In this document: piece by piece, positions 17,378 through 25,933 of the stretch
How positions within the stretch are numbered: the first letter of the stretch is position 1
How the letters are laid out: every line of letters starts with the position of its first letter
Source: Corynebacterium sp. p3-SID1145
Lineage (GTDB): Bacteria; Actinomycetota; Actinomycetes; Mycobacteriales; Mycobacteriaceae
DNA length: 64,000 nucleotides
Assembly (NCBI GenBank): GCA_025144245.1
Contig: JALXXC010000003.1
Span: forward strand, 1 to 64,000
Direction of reading: 5' to 3'
Translations under genes and position numbers: made by a program
The notes under the pieces: model-generated
Database searches by the model: none
Told to the model about the DNA's origin: nothing
Seen by the model: only the letters and a program-made list of their open reading frames with translations

Positions 17378-20300
17378 TCACGACTCTAAACTGGCCGGAG
17401 CCGCTCGTTGCAGCAAGCCCTCCAGCTCCCCGCGTTCCGGCAGGTCACTGGGCGAGAAGTCCTCACCGGTGCGGACATAGAAGAAGACGGCGCGAATGGG
17501 CTTGCCGTCCGCGGCAATGCGGCGCCACGCCTCGCGGTAGACCGCCAGCTGCAGTTTCGCCGCGCGCATCTCCGCCGCCTGGGGCTTGTTGCCGGTCTTC
17601 CAGTCCACGATGGTCCACCCGTCGGGGTCTTCGAAAACGGCGTCGATGCGCCCGCGCACCGTGGATGTCCCCAGATCGATTTCAAAGGGGTGCTCGATGT
17701 GGGCGGGAGTGCGGGTGGCCCACTGGCTGGCGGAGAAATTCTCCTTCAGCCGCGCAAGGGTCTCGGCGTCCACGTCCGGCTCGAGGTTGCCGGGCAGCTC
17801 ATCGTCGTCCAGCAGGGGACGCGCCCCGAAGAACCCCTCGATCCATTCGTGGAAGGCGGTGCCGCGCTTGGCGTAGGCGTTCGGTTTGAACGGCACCGGG
17901 CGGCGCGCGCGGCGGGCGAACTGCTCCGGGTCAGCACGCAAGGCGACGATGTCGGAGGCGGTCAGCGTGGCCGGCATGACCACGGGCACAGCGGGCCGCT
18001 CCGCGGCTTTGTGCTCCTCGATGAGTGCCTCTGTGTCGCGCTCCCACAGGGAGTACAGCTCACCGTCCGCCAGCGCGGGCAGCTTTTCGCCTGCGGCGCG
18101 GACCGTCTCCGCCGCTGCCACTGTCGCGGGCTCGGCCGAGTAGTGGGGCCACAGGCCCTCGCGGGTCGCAGTCGGTGCGTCCTCCCCGGACTCGCCGCCC
18201 TCCCACCAGTGCAGGACCTCCGCCGCGGGTGTGCCTTCGGGGTGCATGAGCACGTCGCGCAGGGCACGGAAGTGCGCGTAGGGCTCGGCCTGCCTTTCAC
18301 GGTCAGGCACGATAGCGGAGCCGGTGACCATGAGCCTTTCTGCCGCGCGGGTGACCGCGACGTAGAACAAGCGCGCCGCTTCTTCCTCGAGCTCGGCCTT
18401 CTTGGCCTTCTTGTACTCCTCGGAGAGCTTCTGGAATTCGGAGCGGTCCCCAGCGGCACTAAACACGTCGTAATCATCGTCCGGGACGTGCTTGACCTGG
18501 CCGAGAAAAGTCTCGGTGGTGACGCTGTAGGTCTGGGTGTCTGCGTGCACAACGGCGACAGTGTCCCACTCCAGGCCTTTCGCTTTGTGAGCGGTGAGGA
18601 TCTGCACCCGGTCGCTGCTGGTGCTCACGGAACCGGGTTCGAGGCCGTCCTCGTGCTCGGCGGCCAAGTCCAGGTAGGACAGGAAGCCCTCTATATCGGC
18701 GCCCGGGTAGGCGGCGACGGTCTCTGCGAATTTGTCCAGGTGGACGGTGCCCGTCTGCGACGGGCGCGCAAGGACTTCGGTGCGGATGCCGAAGGTGGCC
18801 ACGATGTCGTCGAACAGGTCCGGCAGGCGTTTGCCCAGACTGCGGGTGCGCAGGGCGCGCAGCTTCGCGGCCAGGGCTTGCAAGCGCAGCAGCCCCTCCG
18901 GTGAATAGCGCTCGGGCTCGCCCAGATCGGCCACCGCGTCGCCGAGGCCCACGCTGCGCTCGTTCTCCCCCACCGCGTTCTCGGCGTTCTCGATCAGCTC
19001 CGCCAGCTGCACCTGCAGGCGCTCGCGCGGGTCGGTGTCCGCGGGCAGCTCGTCGACGGCATTCGCACGCCGCTCGCCGGCCAGATTCACCGCACGGCCG
19101 GCCAGCGCGGAAATGTCCTTCAAACCCAGACCGCACGCGGGGCCGGCGAGGATGCGCAACGCGGCGGCCGAGTCCTGCGGGTGCACAAGCATGCGCGCCA
19201 CCGCGACAGCGTCCGCCACTTCGGGCACGGTGAGCAGACCGGCGGTGCCCACGATCTCGTAGGGCACGCCGCGCTCCTCCAGAGCCTCTGCGATGGCCGC
19301 GGAATGCCTGTTCTTGCGCACCAGCGCAGCCGAGGAGACTTCCCTGCCAGCGTCGACGCGCCCGTGATAATCCTCGGCCAGCATGTCGGCGACGACGGCT
19401 ATCTCCTCGTCCTCGGTGGCGTAGAAACCCAGCTCGACGACGCCCGGCTGCGCGTCGGGTTTCGAGGCCAGTGGCTCCACGGCGCGCTGACCGCCCTCCG
19501 GGGTGCCCAACACCGCGGAGGAAACAGAATTTGCTGTGGCCAGCACCTCCGGCGGGTTGCGCCACGAGGTGGTCAACTGCGCCTTCGGTGCGGGAGAACC
19601 GTCCGGCAGCGGGAAGTCGTCGACGAAGGCGGCCAAGTTCGCGGCGGTGGCTCCACGCCAGCCGTAGATGGCTTGCATCGGGTCGCCCACCGCGGTGACG
19701 GTGAGCGGGTGGGCGTGGCGGGACGGGTCGTCCCGGTTCTCCCCGAACAGGCTGCGCAGCAGCACGCGCTGGGCGTGGGAGGTGTCCTGGTATTCGTCGA
19801 GCATGACCACGCGGAAACGGTCCCGCTGGGAGGCGCCCACACCCGGATGGTCGGCGGCCATCTGCGCCGCCACGGACATCTGCTCATTGAAGGTGACCAC
19901 GCCGCGCTCACGCAGTTCGCGGCCGAGCTCCAGGGCGAGTTCGGCGTAGGCGCGGCGGAGCTGCTGGTGGTCGGCCCACCCCTGCACCGTCTGGTTGTAC
20001 GCCTCGCCCTGGCGTTTGCCGCGCGGGAGGCTGGCTAGGTTGTCCAGGAACGCCTCGGTCTCCTCCGCGATGCGTTCGTGCGGGAAGAGCTCGTTGCCCA
20101 TGTTGGTGACCAGCTGCAGCAGAGTGTCCACCACCCTGTCCACGGCCGGGTTCTCGGCCACCCCGTCGAGCAGCTTGCCGCCGTGGTCGTTGACCACCTC
20201 CCAGGCGATCGAGTGGAGCTCTGCGTCGGTGATCAGGCGCGCATCCGGCTCGACGGGCACGAGTAGGCCGTATTCGCGGATCAGGTTGCCCGCGTACGAA

Positions 20301-20668
20301 TCGTAGGTGGACACCGTGGGCGCGATCGCGGTCAACGATTCCGCCAGCTTCCCCGTCGGGTCGAGGCGGCGCACGAGTTGCTCGTCGGCCGCGAGCTTCT
20401 CCAGCCGCGTGCGGATGCGTTTGCCCAGCTCCTGCGCAGCCTTCCTGGTGAAGGTCAGGCCGAGAACTTCTTCGGGCCGGACGTAGCCGTTGGCCACGAG
20501 CCACACCACCCGCGAGGCCATGGTCTCGGTCTTTCCGGCGCCGGCGCCGGCGACAACGAGCAACGGGCCCGGTTCGGCGCCGATGACGGCGGCCTGCTGG
20601 TCGGTGGGCATGAATTTCTCGCCTATGTAGCGCCACAGCGTCGTGGGCGGGACGGGAGTGCTAGCCAC
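17378..20668 (-). CDS. adnB: AdnB subunit of the AdnAB helicase-nuclease
   Basis: A 1096-residue protein with a UvrD-like motor and a C-terminal RecB-type nuclease. The Walker A motif AGAGAGKT (40-47) is intact, with MLDEYQDTSHAQRVLL and GDPMQAIYGWRGA further on. The nuclease motif is DWKTGNK (about 1022-1028), then QLAVY. With AdnA it resects double-strand breaks, the mycobacterial counterpart of RecBCD/AddAB. The GTG start overlaps the end of adnA by 8 bases, so both are made together. This subunit is expected to supply the motor because its ATP site is complete, unlike AdnA's. Confidence 0.93.
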   Translation of the reverse strand: MASTPVPPTTLWRYIGEKFMPTDQQAAVIGAEPGPLLVVAGAGAGKTETMASRVVWLVANGYVRPEEVLGLTFTRKAAQELGKRIRTRLEKLAADEQLVRRLDPTGKLAESLTAIAPTVSTYDSYAGNLIREYGLLVPVEPDARLITDAELHSIAWEVVNDHGGKLLDGVAENPAVDRVVDTLLQLVTNMGNELFPHERIAEETEAFLDNLASLPRGKRQGEAYNQTVQGWADHQQLRRAYAELALELGRELRERGVVTFNEQMSVAAQMAADHPGVGASQRDRFRVVMLDEYQDTSHAQRVLLRSLFGENRDDPSRHAHPLTVTAVGDPMQAIYGWRGATAANLAAFVDDFPLPDGSPAPKAQLTTSWRNPPEVLATANSVSSAVLGTPEGGQRAVEPLASKPDAQPGVVELGFYATEDEEIAVVADMLAEDYHGRVDAGREVSSAALVRKNRHSAAIAEALEERGVPYEIVGTAGLLTVPEVADAVAVARMLVHPQDSAAALRILAGPACGLGLKDISALAGRAVNLAGERRANAVDELPADTDPRERLQVQLAELIENAENAVGENERSVGLGDAVADLGEPERYSPEGLLRLQALAAKLRALRTRSLGKRLPDLFDDIVATFGIRTEVLARPSQTGTVHLDKFAETVAAYPGADIEGFLSYLDLAAEHEDGLEPGSVSTSSDRVQILTAHKAKGLEWDTVAVVHADTQTYSVTTETFLGQVKHVPDDDYDVFSAAGDRSEFQKLSEEYKKAKKAELEEEAARLFYVAVTRAAERLMVTGSAIVPDRERQAEPYAHFRALRDVLMHPEGTPAAEVLHWWEGGESGEDAPTATREGLWPHYSAEPATVAAAETVRAAGEKLPALADGELYSLWERDTEALIEEHKAAERPAVPVVMPATLTASDIVALRADPEQFARRARRPVPFKPNAYAKRGTAFHEWIEGFFGARPLLDDDELPGNLEPDVDAETLARLKENFSASQWATRTPAHIEHPFEIDLGTSTVRGRIDAVFEDPDGWTIVDWKTGNKPQAAEMRAAKLQLAVYREAWRRIAADGKPIRAVFFYVRTGEDFSPSDLPERGELEGLLQRAAPASLES

Positions 20669-23600
20669 GGGTGGTCACCTCTCCTTCAGGCTGTGCCGGG
20701 CAGATGGATTTCAGTTGGCAGAACGCGCAGTGGTCGCCGGTCACTGCGCGCAGCTCCGGGCCCGTCATCTCGTCGATGAGCGGACTGATCAGCTCCGCGA
20801 ATTCAGCGAGCTGCCCGGAATCCTTCGGCGACTGCGTGCGCACGGTCGGTTTCTTGGTTGTCGCCGCGGGAAATAACAGCATTCCGCCGCCGACGTCCAG
20901 CGGCTTCTCGCCGTCCCCGGCGGTGACCACGGCCCCGTCGCGCCACACTCCGCGGCTCAACGCCAACTGGTAGCTGAGCAGCTGCGGGTGCTCCTCGGCC
21001 TCCTTGAGCGGCGTCGCCGACTTCCCCGTCTTCAGGTCGACGATCTGCACGGGGCCGTCGCCGTCGGCGTCGCCTTCGCGCTCCAGCCGGTCGACGCGGC
21101 CGCCGATGGCCAGCCCCGGCACGACCTCCACGTGCACGGGCACCTCCACGCCGAGCTGCGAGAGAGTCCCGCGGGTGGAGTCGATCCACTGCCCGCACCG
21201 GTCCAGCACAGCGGCGAATTCGGCCAGATCATTCGCTTCCTTCCACTGCGGGACGCTGAACAGTGCGCGGTACGCCTCGATCGTGTCGGCGCGCGCAAGG
21301 TCACGGTCGACGCCGTTGCCGAGCGCCTCGAAGAAGTAGTGGATCAGCGTGCCGCGCGTCATCGCGTCATTCGCCGCGGGCGCGATCTCGCGTTCGAGCA
21401 CCCCGCTCATCGGGCATTTCAGCAGGCCCTCGATGCGCGAAGGCGACAGGCGGGCGGGCCGCGGGAGCGGCTCGCTTATCGATGGCTCCGTCGTCCCCCA
21501 CCACTGCCCCGGATCCGCCGCGGCGATGCCGGCGTCCGCCAGACGCGCCAACTGCCGCGCCGCCTGCAGCCGCGTCTGCTCGCTCGAGTCACCGTCGGTG
21601 AGCGCGCGGCGCAGTTCCGCGACAATGTCCTCCACTGCCAGCACGCGGACTGCACCGGCGTCGGAACGCAACTCCTCACTATCCCCGCCCACGCTGTCGA
21701 AGAGTGCCGGGGCGGCCTCCGCGGCCGCCTCCGCACTCACGAGCTCTTGCGCAGGGACGGGAACAGCCGCGATCTCCTGGGGCACGATGCCGTAGTCGGC
21801 GGCGAATTCGGCGATGAAGCGCGACGGTTCCACCACCTCGTCGCCCTCCTCCGAATGCACCGCAGTGACGACGATGCGGTCGGTGGCGCGGCTGACCGCC
21901 ATGTGGAACAGGTGACGCTCCTCCTTCAAGCGGTCCGCGATGTGGGAGACCGGCGTGGCCGGGTCAATGCCCTCGTCGACCAGGTCGACCAAGTCCTCCT
22001 GCCGCATGAGCGTGCCCGTCTCGCTGAGCGTCGGCCAGGACAGCTCCTGCACACCCGACACGATGACGCGCGCGAATTCCCGTCCGGCGGCGCCGTGGGC
22101 GGTCAGCAAGGGCACCGCATCCGGGGTGGCGGTGCGCCGGTCGCGCACGCCGGTGGGCAGCTCCTGCTCTTCGATGTGGGCGATGAAGGATTCCACCGTG
22201 GCGCTGGGGCGGCGCTCGGTGAAGTCCCCCGCCGCGTCGAACAGTGCCATCATCGCATCCAAGTCCCGGTCAGCCTGTGAGCCGGCCGCTCCACCGCGCA
22301 GTGCGATGGCCATGAGGCTGTCCGCCAGTTTCGTCGCCGACCAGATCGCCCACAGCACCTCCTCGACGCTGCCGCCTTCCGCCAACGCTGCCCGGCCGGC
22401 ATCGAGCACGTCCCGGATCCGGTTCAGAATCTGCAGCTCGCGGTCCGTGAGCGTGGAGCCGAAATCAGGCAGGTCCTCCTCCTGCGCGAGCAGCTCTGAC
22501 AGCGTCACTTCCGCGCGCGAGTCCGGCCGCCACCGACGCAGGCCGCGCAAGAGACGGCGCAGCGTGACGGGATCCGTGCCGCCGACAGGGCCGAGCAGCA
22601 GCTCACGCCATTGCGCCATGCTCAGCTGCTCCGTCAACGCTTTGAGCCCGAGCAGCATCGCGGCGACGATGCGTTGCTCCGCCAGCACGACATCTGTCGG
22701 GTTCACGGTAACGGGCACTCCAGCCTGGAGCAGCGCGCGACGCAGCGGTTCAATCATGCCCACCGAGCGCACAATGACGCCCATATCGCGCCAGGCGAGG
22801 CCGTCCTCGAGGTGCCAGCGGCGCAGACGGTCCACCACCGCGGCGTTATTCACCGCCGAATTCGGCGCGATGACCGCCTCTGCTCCAGGGTTGCGCTTCG
22901 TCGCCCCCAGATCAACGACATCCGCGCCCGTGCCAGCGGCACCGTCCCTGGAGCCCAGACCCCGGAAGAACAGCGGTGAGGCACCGCGGAAGCGGAAGAC
23001 GGACTGCTCCTCGTCGCCGCCGATGACGGTGAGCTCAGCGCCTGCGGAGAGCTGCTCCACCAACTGGCCCGACGCCGGATCCAGGTGCTGAGCGTCGTCG
23101 ACGATGACGGTGTGCCATGTCTTCGGCAGCGGAGCACGCACCGCGTGCGCGACCAGCTCTGAGGCGGAATAGCTGCGGGCGCCGTACAGGGCCATGACGT
23201 CCTGGTATTCGGCCAGGAAATCACCGGCGGCCGACCACACCGGAATGCCGTGGCGCTGCCCCATCGCGCGCAGATCGTCCGGGGTGAGCGTCCGCTCCAC
23301 CGCACGGAGCAGAAAGTCGCGCAACTGACGGGCAAAACCCACCATCGGCAGTGCCGGGCGCAGCTCCGCCGGCCAGGTTCCTCCACCGTCCGTGGCATGG
23401 CCCTGAAGGAGCTCGCGAATGGCGAAGTCCTGCTCAGCGCCGGAGATCAACCGGATCGGCTCCGCGTCAGCCGGGTTCTCCCCCGCCGCCGGATCCCCCA
23501 GACGCACCAGTGCGAAGGCGAGCGAGTGGATGGAGCGCACGATCGGCTCATCGGCGACGAAGCCAGACACTGCGAGCCGATCGGACAGCTCCGCCCTCAC

Positions 23601-23861
23601 GCGCGCACCCGATTCCTTGGAGGCGGTCAGGAAGACCACACCGGCGGGATCGGCCCCGGCGCGGATCCGCTCCACCGCAGTGTCGATGAGAAAGCTGGTC
23701 ACGCCGGAGCCGGCCTTGCCAGTGACTTTCCATGTGCCGCGGACGGGCAGCTCAACCGGCCATTCGCGGTCGGCCACGACACGTTCCCGGCCGACCAGGT
23801 AAGCCTGCGGGTGCGGCGGGAGCGTCACACCTGCCACGTGGGTGTCTTGGGTCTGTGTCAT
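20661..23861 (-). CDS. adnA: AdnA subunit of the AdnAB helicase-nuclease
   Basis: A 1066-residue partner of AdnB. The N-terminal UvrD-like domain has a degenerate P-loop, GKAGSGVT (48-55), with Val in place of the catalytic Lys, so ATP hydrolysis here is unlikely. The RecB-type nuclease motif is IVDLKTGK. The Fe-S cluster cysteines are visible as LLKCPM and then C1045, C1048 and C1054 (CAFCQLKSIC). The start ATG lies just after the TIGR02569 gene. It belongs to the four-gene repair operon adnA-adnB-channel-uvrD2. Confidence 0.93.
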   Translation of the reverse strand: MTQTQDTHVAGVTLPPHPQAYLVGRERVVADREWPVELPVRGTWKVTGKAGSGVTSFLIDTAVERIRAGADPAGVVFLTASKESGARVRAELSDRLAVSGFVADEPIVRSIHSLAFALVRLGDPAAGENPADAEPIRLISGAEQDFAIRELLQGHATDGGGTWPAELRPALPMVGFARQLRDFLLRAVERTLTPDDLRAMGQRHGIPVWSAAGDFLAEYQDVMALYGARSYSASELVAHAVRAPLPKTWHTVIVDDAQHLDPASGQLVEQLSAGAELTVIGGDEEQSVFRFRGASPLFFRGLGSRDGAAGTGADVVDLGATKRNPGAEAVIAPNSAVNNAAVVDRLRRWHLEDGLAWRDMGVIVRSVGMIEPLRRALLQAGVPVTVNPTDVVLAEQRIVAAMLLGLKALTEQLSMAQWRELLLGPVGGTDPVTLRRLLRGLRRWRPDSRAEVTLSELLAQEEDLPDFGSTLTDRELQILNRIRDVLDAGRAALAEGGSVEEVLWAIWSATKLADSLMAIALRGGAAGSQADRDLDAMMALFDAAGDFTERRPSATVESFIAHIEEQELPTGVRDRRTATPDAVPLLTAHGAAGREFARVIVSGVQELSWPTLSETGTLMRQEDLVDLVDEGIDPATPVSHIADRLKEERHLFHMAVSRATDRIVVTAVHSEEGDEVVEPSRFIAEFAADYGIVPQEIAAVPVPAQELVSAEAAAEAAPALFDSVGGDSEELRSDAGAVRVLAVEDIVAELRRALTDGDSSEQTRLQAARQLARLADAGIAAADPGQWWGTTEPSISEPLPRPARLSPSRIEGLLKCPMSGVLEREIAPAANDAMTRGTLIHYFFEALGNGVDRDLARADTIEAYRALFSVPQWKEANDLAEFAAVLDRCGQWIDSTRGTLSQLGVEVPVHVEVVPGLAIGGRVDRLEREGDADGDGPVQIVDLKTGKSATPLKEAEEHPQLLSYQLALSRGVWRDGAVVTAGDGEKPLDVGGGMLLFPAATTKKPTVRTQSPKDSGQLAEFAELISPLIDEMTGPELRAVTGDHCAFCQLKSICPAQPEGEVTTRG

Positions 23862-23864
23862 GCC

Positions 23865-24596
23865 CTACAGTGTGGCATCCGCCCCGGACACGAGCAGGCC
23901 GCGCACCCGCTCAATTTTCGCACTAATGTTCGAAGAACCGCCGAATTCGGTGATCAGCGCCGCACGGTAATCCAGCGCGCGCTCGCACATGTAGGCCAAG
24001 TCTGGAATATGGGACCACCTTCCCAGCACGGCATCGTCGACGGCGTCGGCGAGGAGGCCGTCGATAAGCGTCAGTGCCGCGCTGTAACCGTGAGGCCGCG
24101 CAGCCGCGGCGGGAACGAAGTCCGTCAACGCGGGCGGCAGCGAGCCGGCAAACAGACAGCAACCGAGAAAATCAGCGTGCACGACCTGCAGTTTCTTCCC
24201 CGGAAGCTGGTGGCCCGACCAAGCGGCGCGGTCCGCGCGCGCCCACGGGTCGTCGCGGTCGAGGGCGGGGACCGGGAAATGCGCCATGGTGTCGTCGAAG
24301 CGCAGCGCCGCGGCGACCGCCTCATCCACGCGGTGCCCCGGCTCGCCCTCCACGAAATCCGTGGCGTGGTAGCCCGCAACGGTGAAGCGGCCGTCGGTGG
24401 CGCGCACCGGGCGGGCGACGCGCACACCGGGCACGGTGACTTTCTCCCGCATCTTCGACGACCAGGCGGCGTGCCGGAACGCCGCGGAAATGACGATCCG
24501 GCCGAAGCGCACCCCGTTGCCCCACTCGGGGCCGAGCGGCTGCGCCTGGGATTCGTCTGCTTGGAACGATGTCAGAACATGACCCGGAATTCCCAT
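23865..24596 (-). CDS. TIGR02569-family actinobacterial protein
   Basis: A 243-residue protein matching the actinobacterial TIGR02569 family (Rv3205c type). The ATG at 24596 follows a strong AGGAGGTG, so it is preferred over a longer upstream frame. The central part (VVHADFLGCCLFAG and then LTDF) looks like the catalytic loop of aminoglycoside-phosphotransferase-like kinases, but the usual Asn is replaced by Cys; whether it is an enzyme is open. It lies 11 bases after the DUF3152 gene and 3 before adnA, so it is in the same operon. Confidence 0.78.
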   Translation of the reverse strand: MGIPGHVLTSFQADESQAQPLGPEWGNGVRFGRIVISAAFRHAAWSSKMREKVTVPGVRVARPVRATDGRFTVAGYHATDFVEGEPGHRVDEAVAAALRFDDTMAHFPVPALDRDDPWARADRAAWSGHQLPGKKLQVVHADFLGCCLFAGSLPPALTDFVPAAAARPHGYSAALTLIDGLLADAVDDAVLGRWSHIPDLAYMCERALDYRAALITEFGGSSNISAKIERVRGLLVSGADATL

Positions 24597-24607
24597 CAGC
24601 GCACCTC

Positions 24608-25546
24608 CTATACCTGCGCCGGACGTGGGTACGGCCACGGGTTGGCACGGCAGGTGTCCTCGTTGTCCGGGTAGACCTCCTGCGGCGCGAGCTCGAACAG
24701 CTCCTTGTTGTTCAGGCTGAGGGTCTGCTGCATCATCACCGGACCCAGATTGCCGTCGCCGTCGCACGGCTCATGCGCGGCGTAGCCCAGGGCGTGACCG
24801 ACCTCGTGGTTGATCAGGTACTGCCGGTACATCCCCAAATCACCGTTGTACGGTGCTGCGCCGCGCACCCAACGGGACTCGTTGATGATCACCCGGTCGC
24901 CGTCCTTCTCGGTGAAAATCCGGCAGGAGGTCTCCAGCCCGAGGTCGTTGCCGCAAGTCTCGCGGGTCGTGCCCACGGATGTGAGTTGGATGCGCAGATC
25001 CGGGTTGTCGCTGGCGGAGACATGCTCGAAGCGGAATTTCGGGTCATTCGTCCAGCTACGGGGGTCGGCCAACGTGGCGTCGACAAGCGCGGCGAAAGAA
25101 TCGTCGCCGCCGAAGCTGCTGGTGTCGATGCCCTCCTCCACCTCGGTGGAAAAGCGCATGACCTTTTCCTTGCCTTCACCGGCCGTCATGCCCAGGGAGC
25201 CGACGGGGCGGTAAGTACCCTTGCCCTGCTCCGTGAAGGGGCCGCCCGGCGGTAGCTCGGTCATGGCCACTTCGCCTTCCGGCATATCCGGCACCGTCCC
25301 GCGGGACGATTCGCCGTTGGCCTGCGTGCCTTGCGGCGCACGCGACGTCGCCCCGACGGTCTCACCCTCCGGTGTGTTGACGATGCTCCAGATCACGAGG
25401 GCCGTCACCACAACCAGGACAGGAATGGCGTACGCGCGCCACCCATGTGTGTCCACGAAACGGCCGAGCGCGGAACGCTGGGCCTTTCTGTGGCCGGGGG
25501 CGGGATGATGCGCGCCGTCCGTACGGCCGTCCGAGTGGTAGGTCAT
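24608..25546 (-). CDS. DUF3152 membrane-anchored zincin-like protein
   Basis: A 312-residue protein (Rv3207c type). A basic cytoplasmic head precedes one membrane helix (about 39-57) and a Gly/Thr-rich linker. The extracytoplasmic domain ends with the zinc motif HEVGHALGYAAHEPC, an HExGH with a downstream His, so a metallopeptidase is likely. Two further cysteines (GNDLGLETSC) may form a disulfide. The ATG at 25546 is preferred over a TTG at 25555 because a TAGATT box lies 7 bases before it. First gene of the run leading into adnAB. Confidence 0.85.
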   Translation of the reverse strand: MTYHSDGRTDGAHHPAPGHRKAQRSALGRFVDTHGWRAYAIPVLVVVTALVIWSIVNTPEGETVGATSRAPQGTQANGESSRGTVPDMPEGEVAMTELPPGGPFTEQGKGTYRPVGSLGMTAGEGKEKVMRFSTEVEEGIDTSSFGGDDSFAALVDATLADPRSWTNDPKFRFEHVSASDNPDLRIQLTSVGTTRETCGNDLGLETSCRIFTEKDGDRVIINESRWVRGAAPYNGDLGMYRQYLINHEVGHALGYAAHEPCDGDGNLGPVMMQQTLSLNNKELFELAPQEVYPDNEDTCRANPWPYPRPAQV

Positions 25547-25559
25547 GTGCCTCAATCTA
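25544..25559 (-). promoter_or_regulatory. Leaderless -10 box of the DUF3152 gene
   Basis: TAGATT (minus, 25559-25554) lies 7 bases before the ATG at 25546. Confidence 0.55.
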
Positions 25560-25567
25560 TCGCGGGG

Positions 25568-25792
25568 CTAGGCGGAGAAGCCGACAGCACGCGGGCTGGA
25601 GTTACCCAATTCCACGTAGAGGATGCGCTCGGTGCGCACGACGTACTTCATTCCCCGCTCGTCGTCGAGGGCCACCGTGGGCGCGCCCGACTCAATCGCC
25701 GAGGTGATTTCACCGAGGAGCTCGTCCTGCTCCTTGGTGGAGGTGATGGAGAGTTCGCGGTGGGAGTCCGCCAGACCGATCTTGATTTCCAT
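25568..25792 (-). CDS. DUF3107 small protein
   Basis: A 74-residue protein (MEIKIGLADSHRELSI...) of the actinobacterial DUF3107 family (Rv3208A type), ending VELGNSSPRAVGF. The ATG at 25792 has AAGGA eight bases upstream; 16 extra codons of the longer frame are not conserved-looking. It lies ahead of the DUF3152 gene and divergent from the DEAD-box helicase. Function unknown. Confidence 0.85.
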   Translation of the reverse strand: MEIKIGLADSHRELSITSTKEQDELLGEITSAIESGAPTVALDDERGMKYVVRTERILYVELGNSSPRAVGFSA

Positions 25793-25836
25793 GCGTGCCG
25801 TCCTTATCTCTATCTCTTCTGCATTAATGCGTCGGT

Positions 25837-25874
25837 TCATCGTCCATCGGACGTCTAATCATCGCCCATTGGAC
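25837..25874. repeat. Tandem 17-base repeat between divergent genes
   Basis: TCATCGTCCATCGGACG (25837-25853) and TCATCGCCCATTGGACA (25858-25874) are 21 bases apart, two helical turns, with three mismatches. Each contains a small dyad (GTCCATCGGAC). This spacing fits two sites for a regulator of the DUF3107 and helicase promoters. Confidence 0.5.
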
Positions 25875-25918
25875 ACAGTGCCGTTGCCGGCGTTGGTCAT
25901 ATTGTAACGAGGGGTGGT

Positions 25919-25933
25919 TAAGATGTTCACGTG
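25919..25933 (+). promoter_or_regulatory. Leaderless -10 box of the DEAD-box helicase gene
   Basis: TAAGAT (25919-25924) lies 6 bases before the GTG at 25931. Confidence 0.55.
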
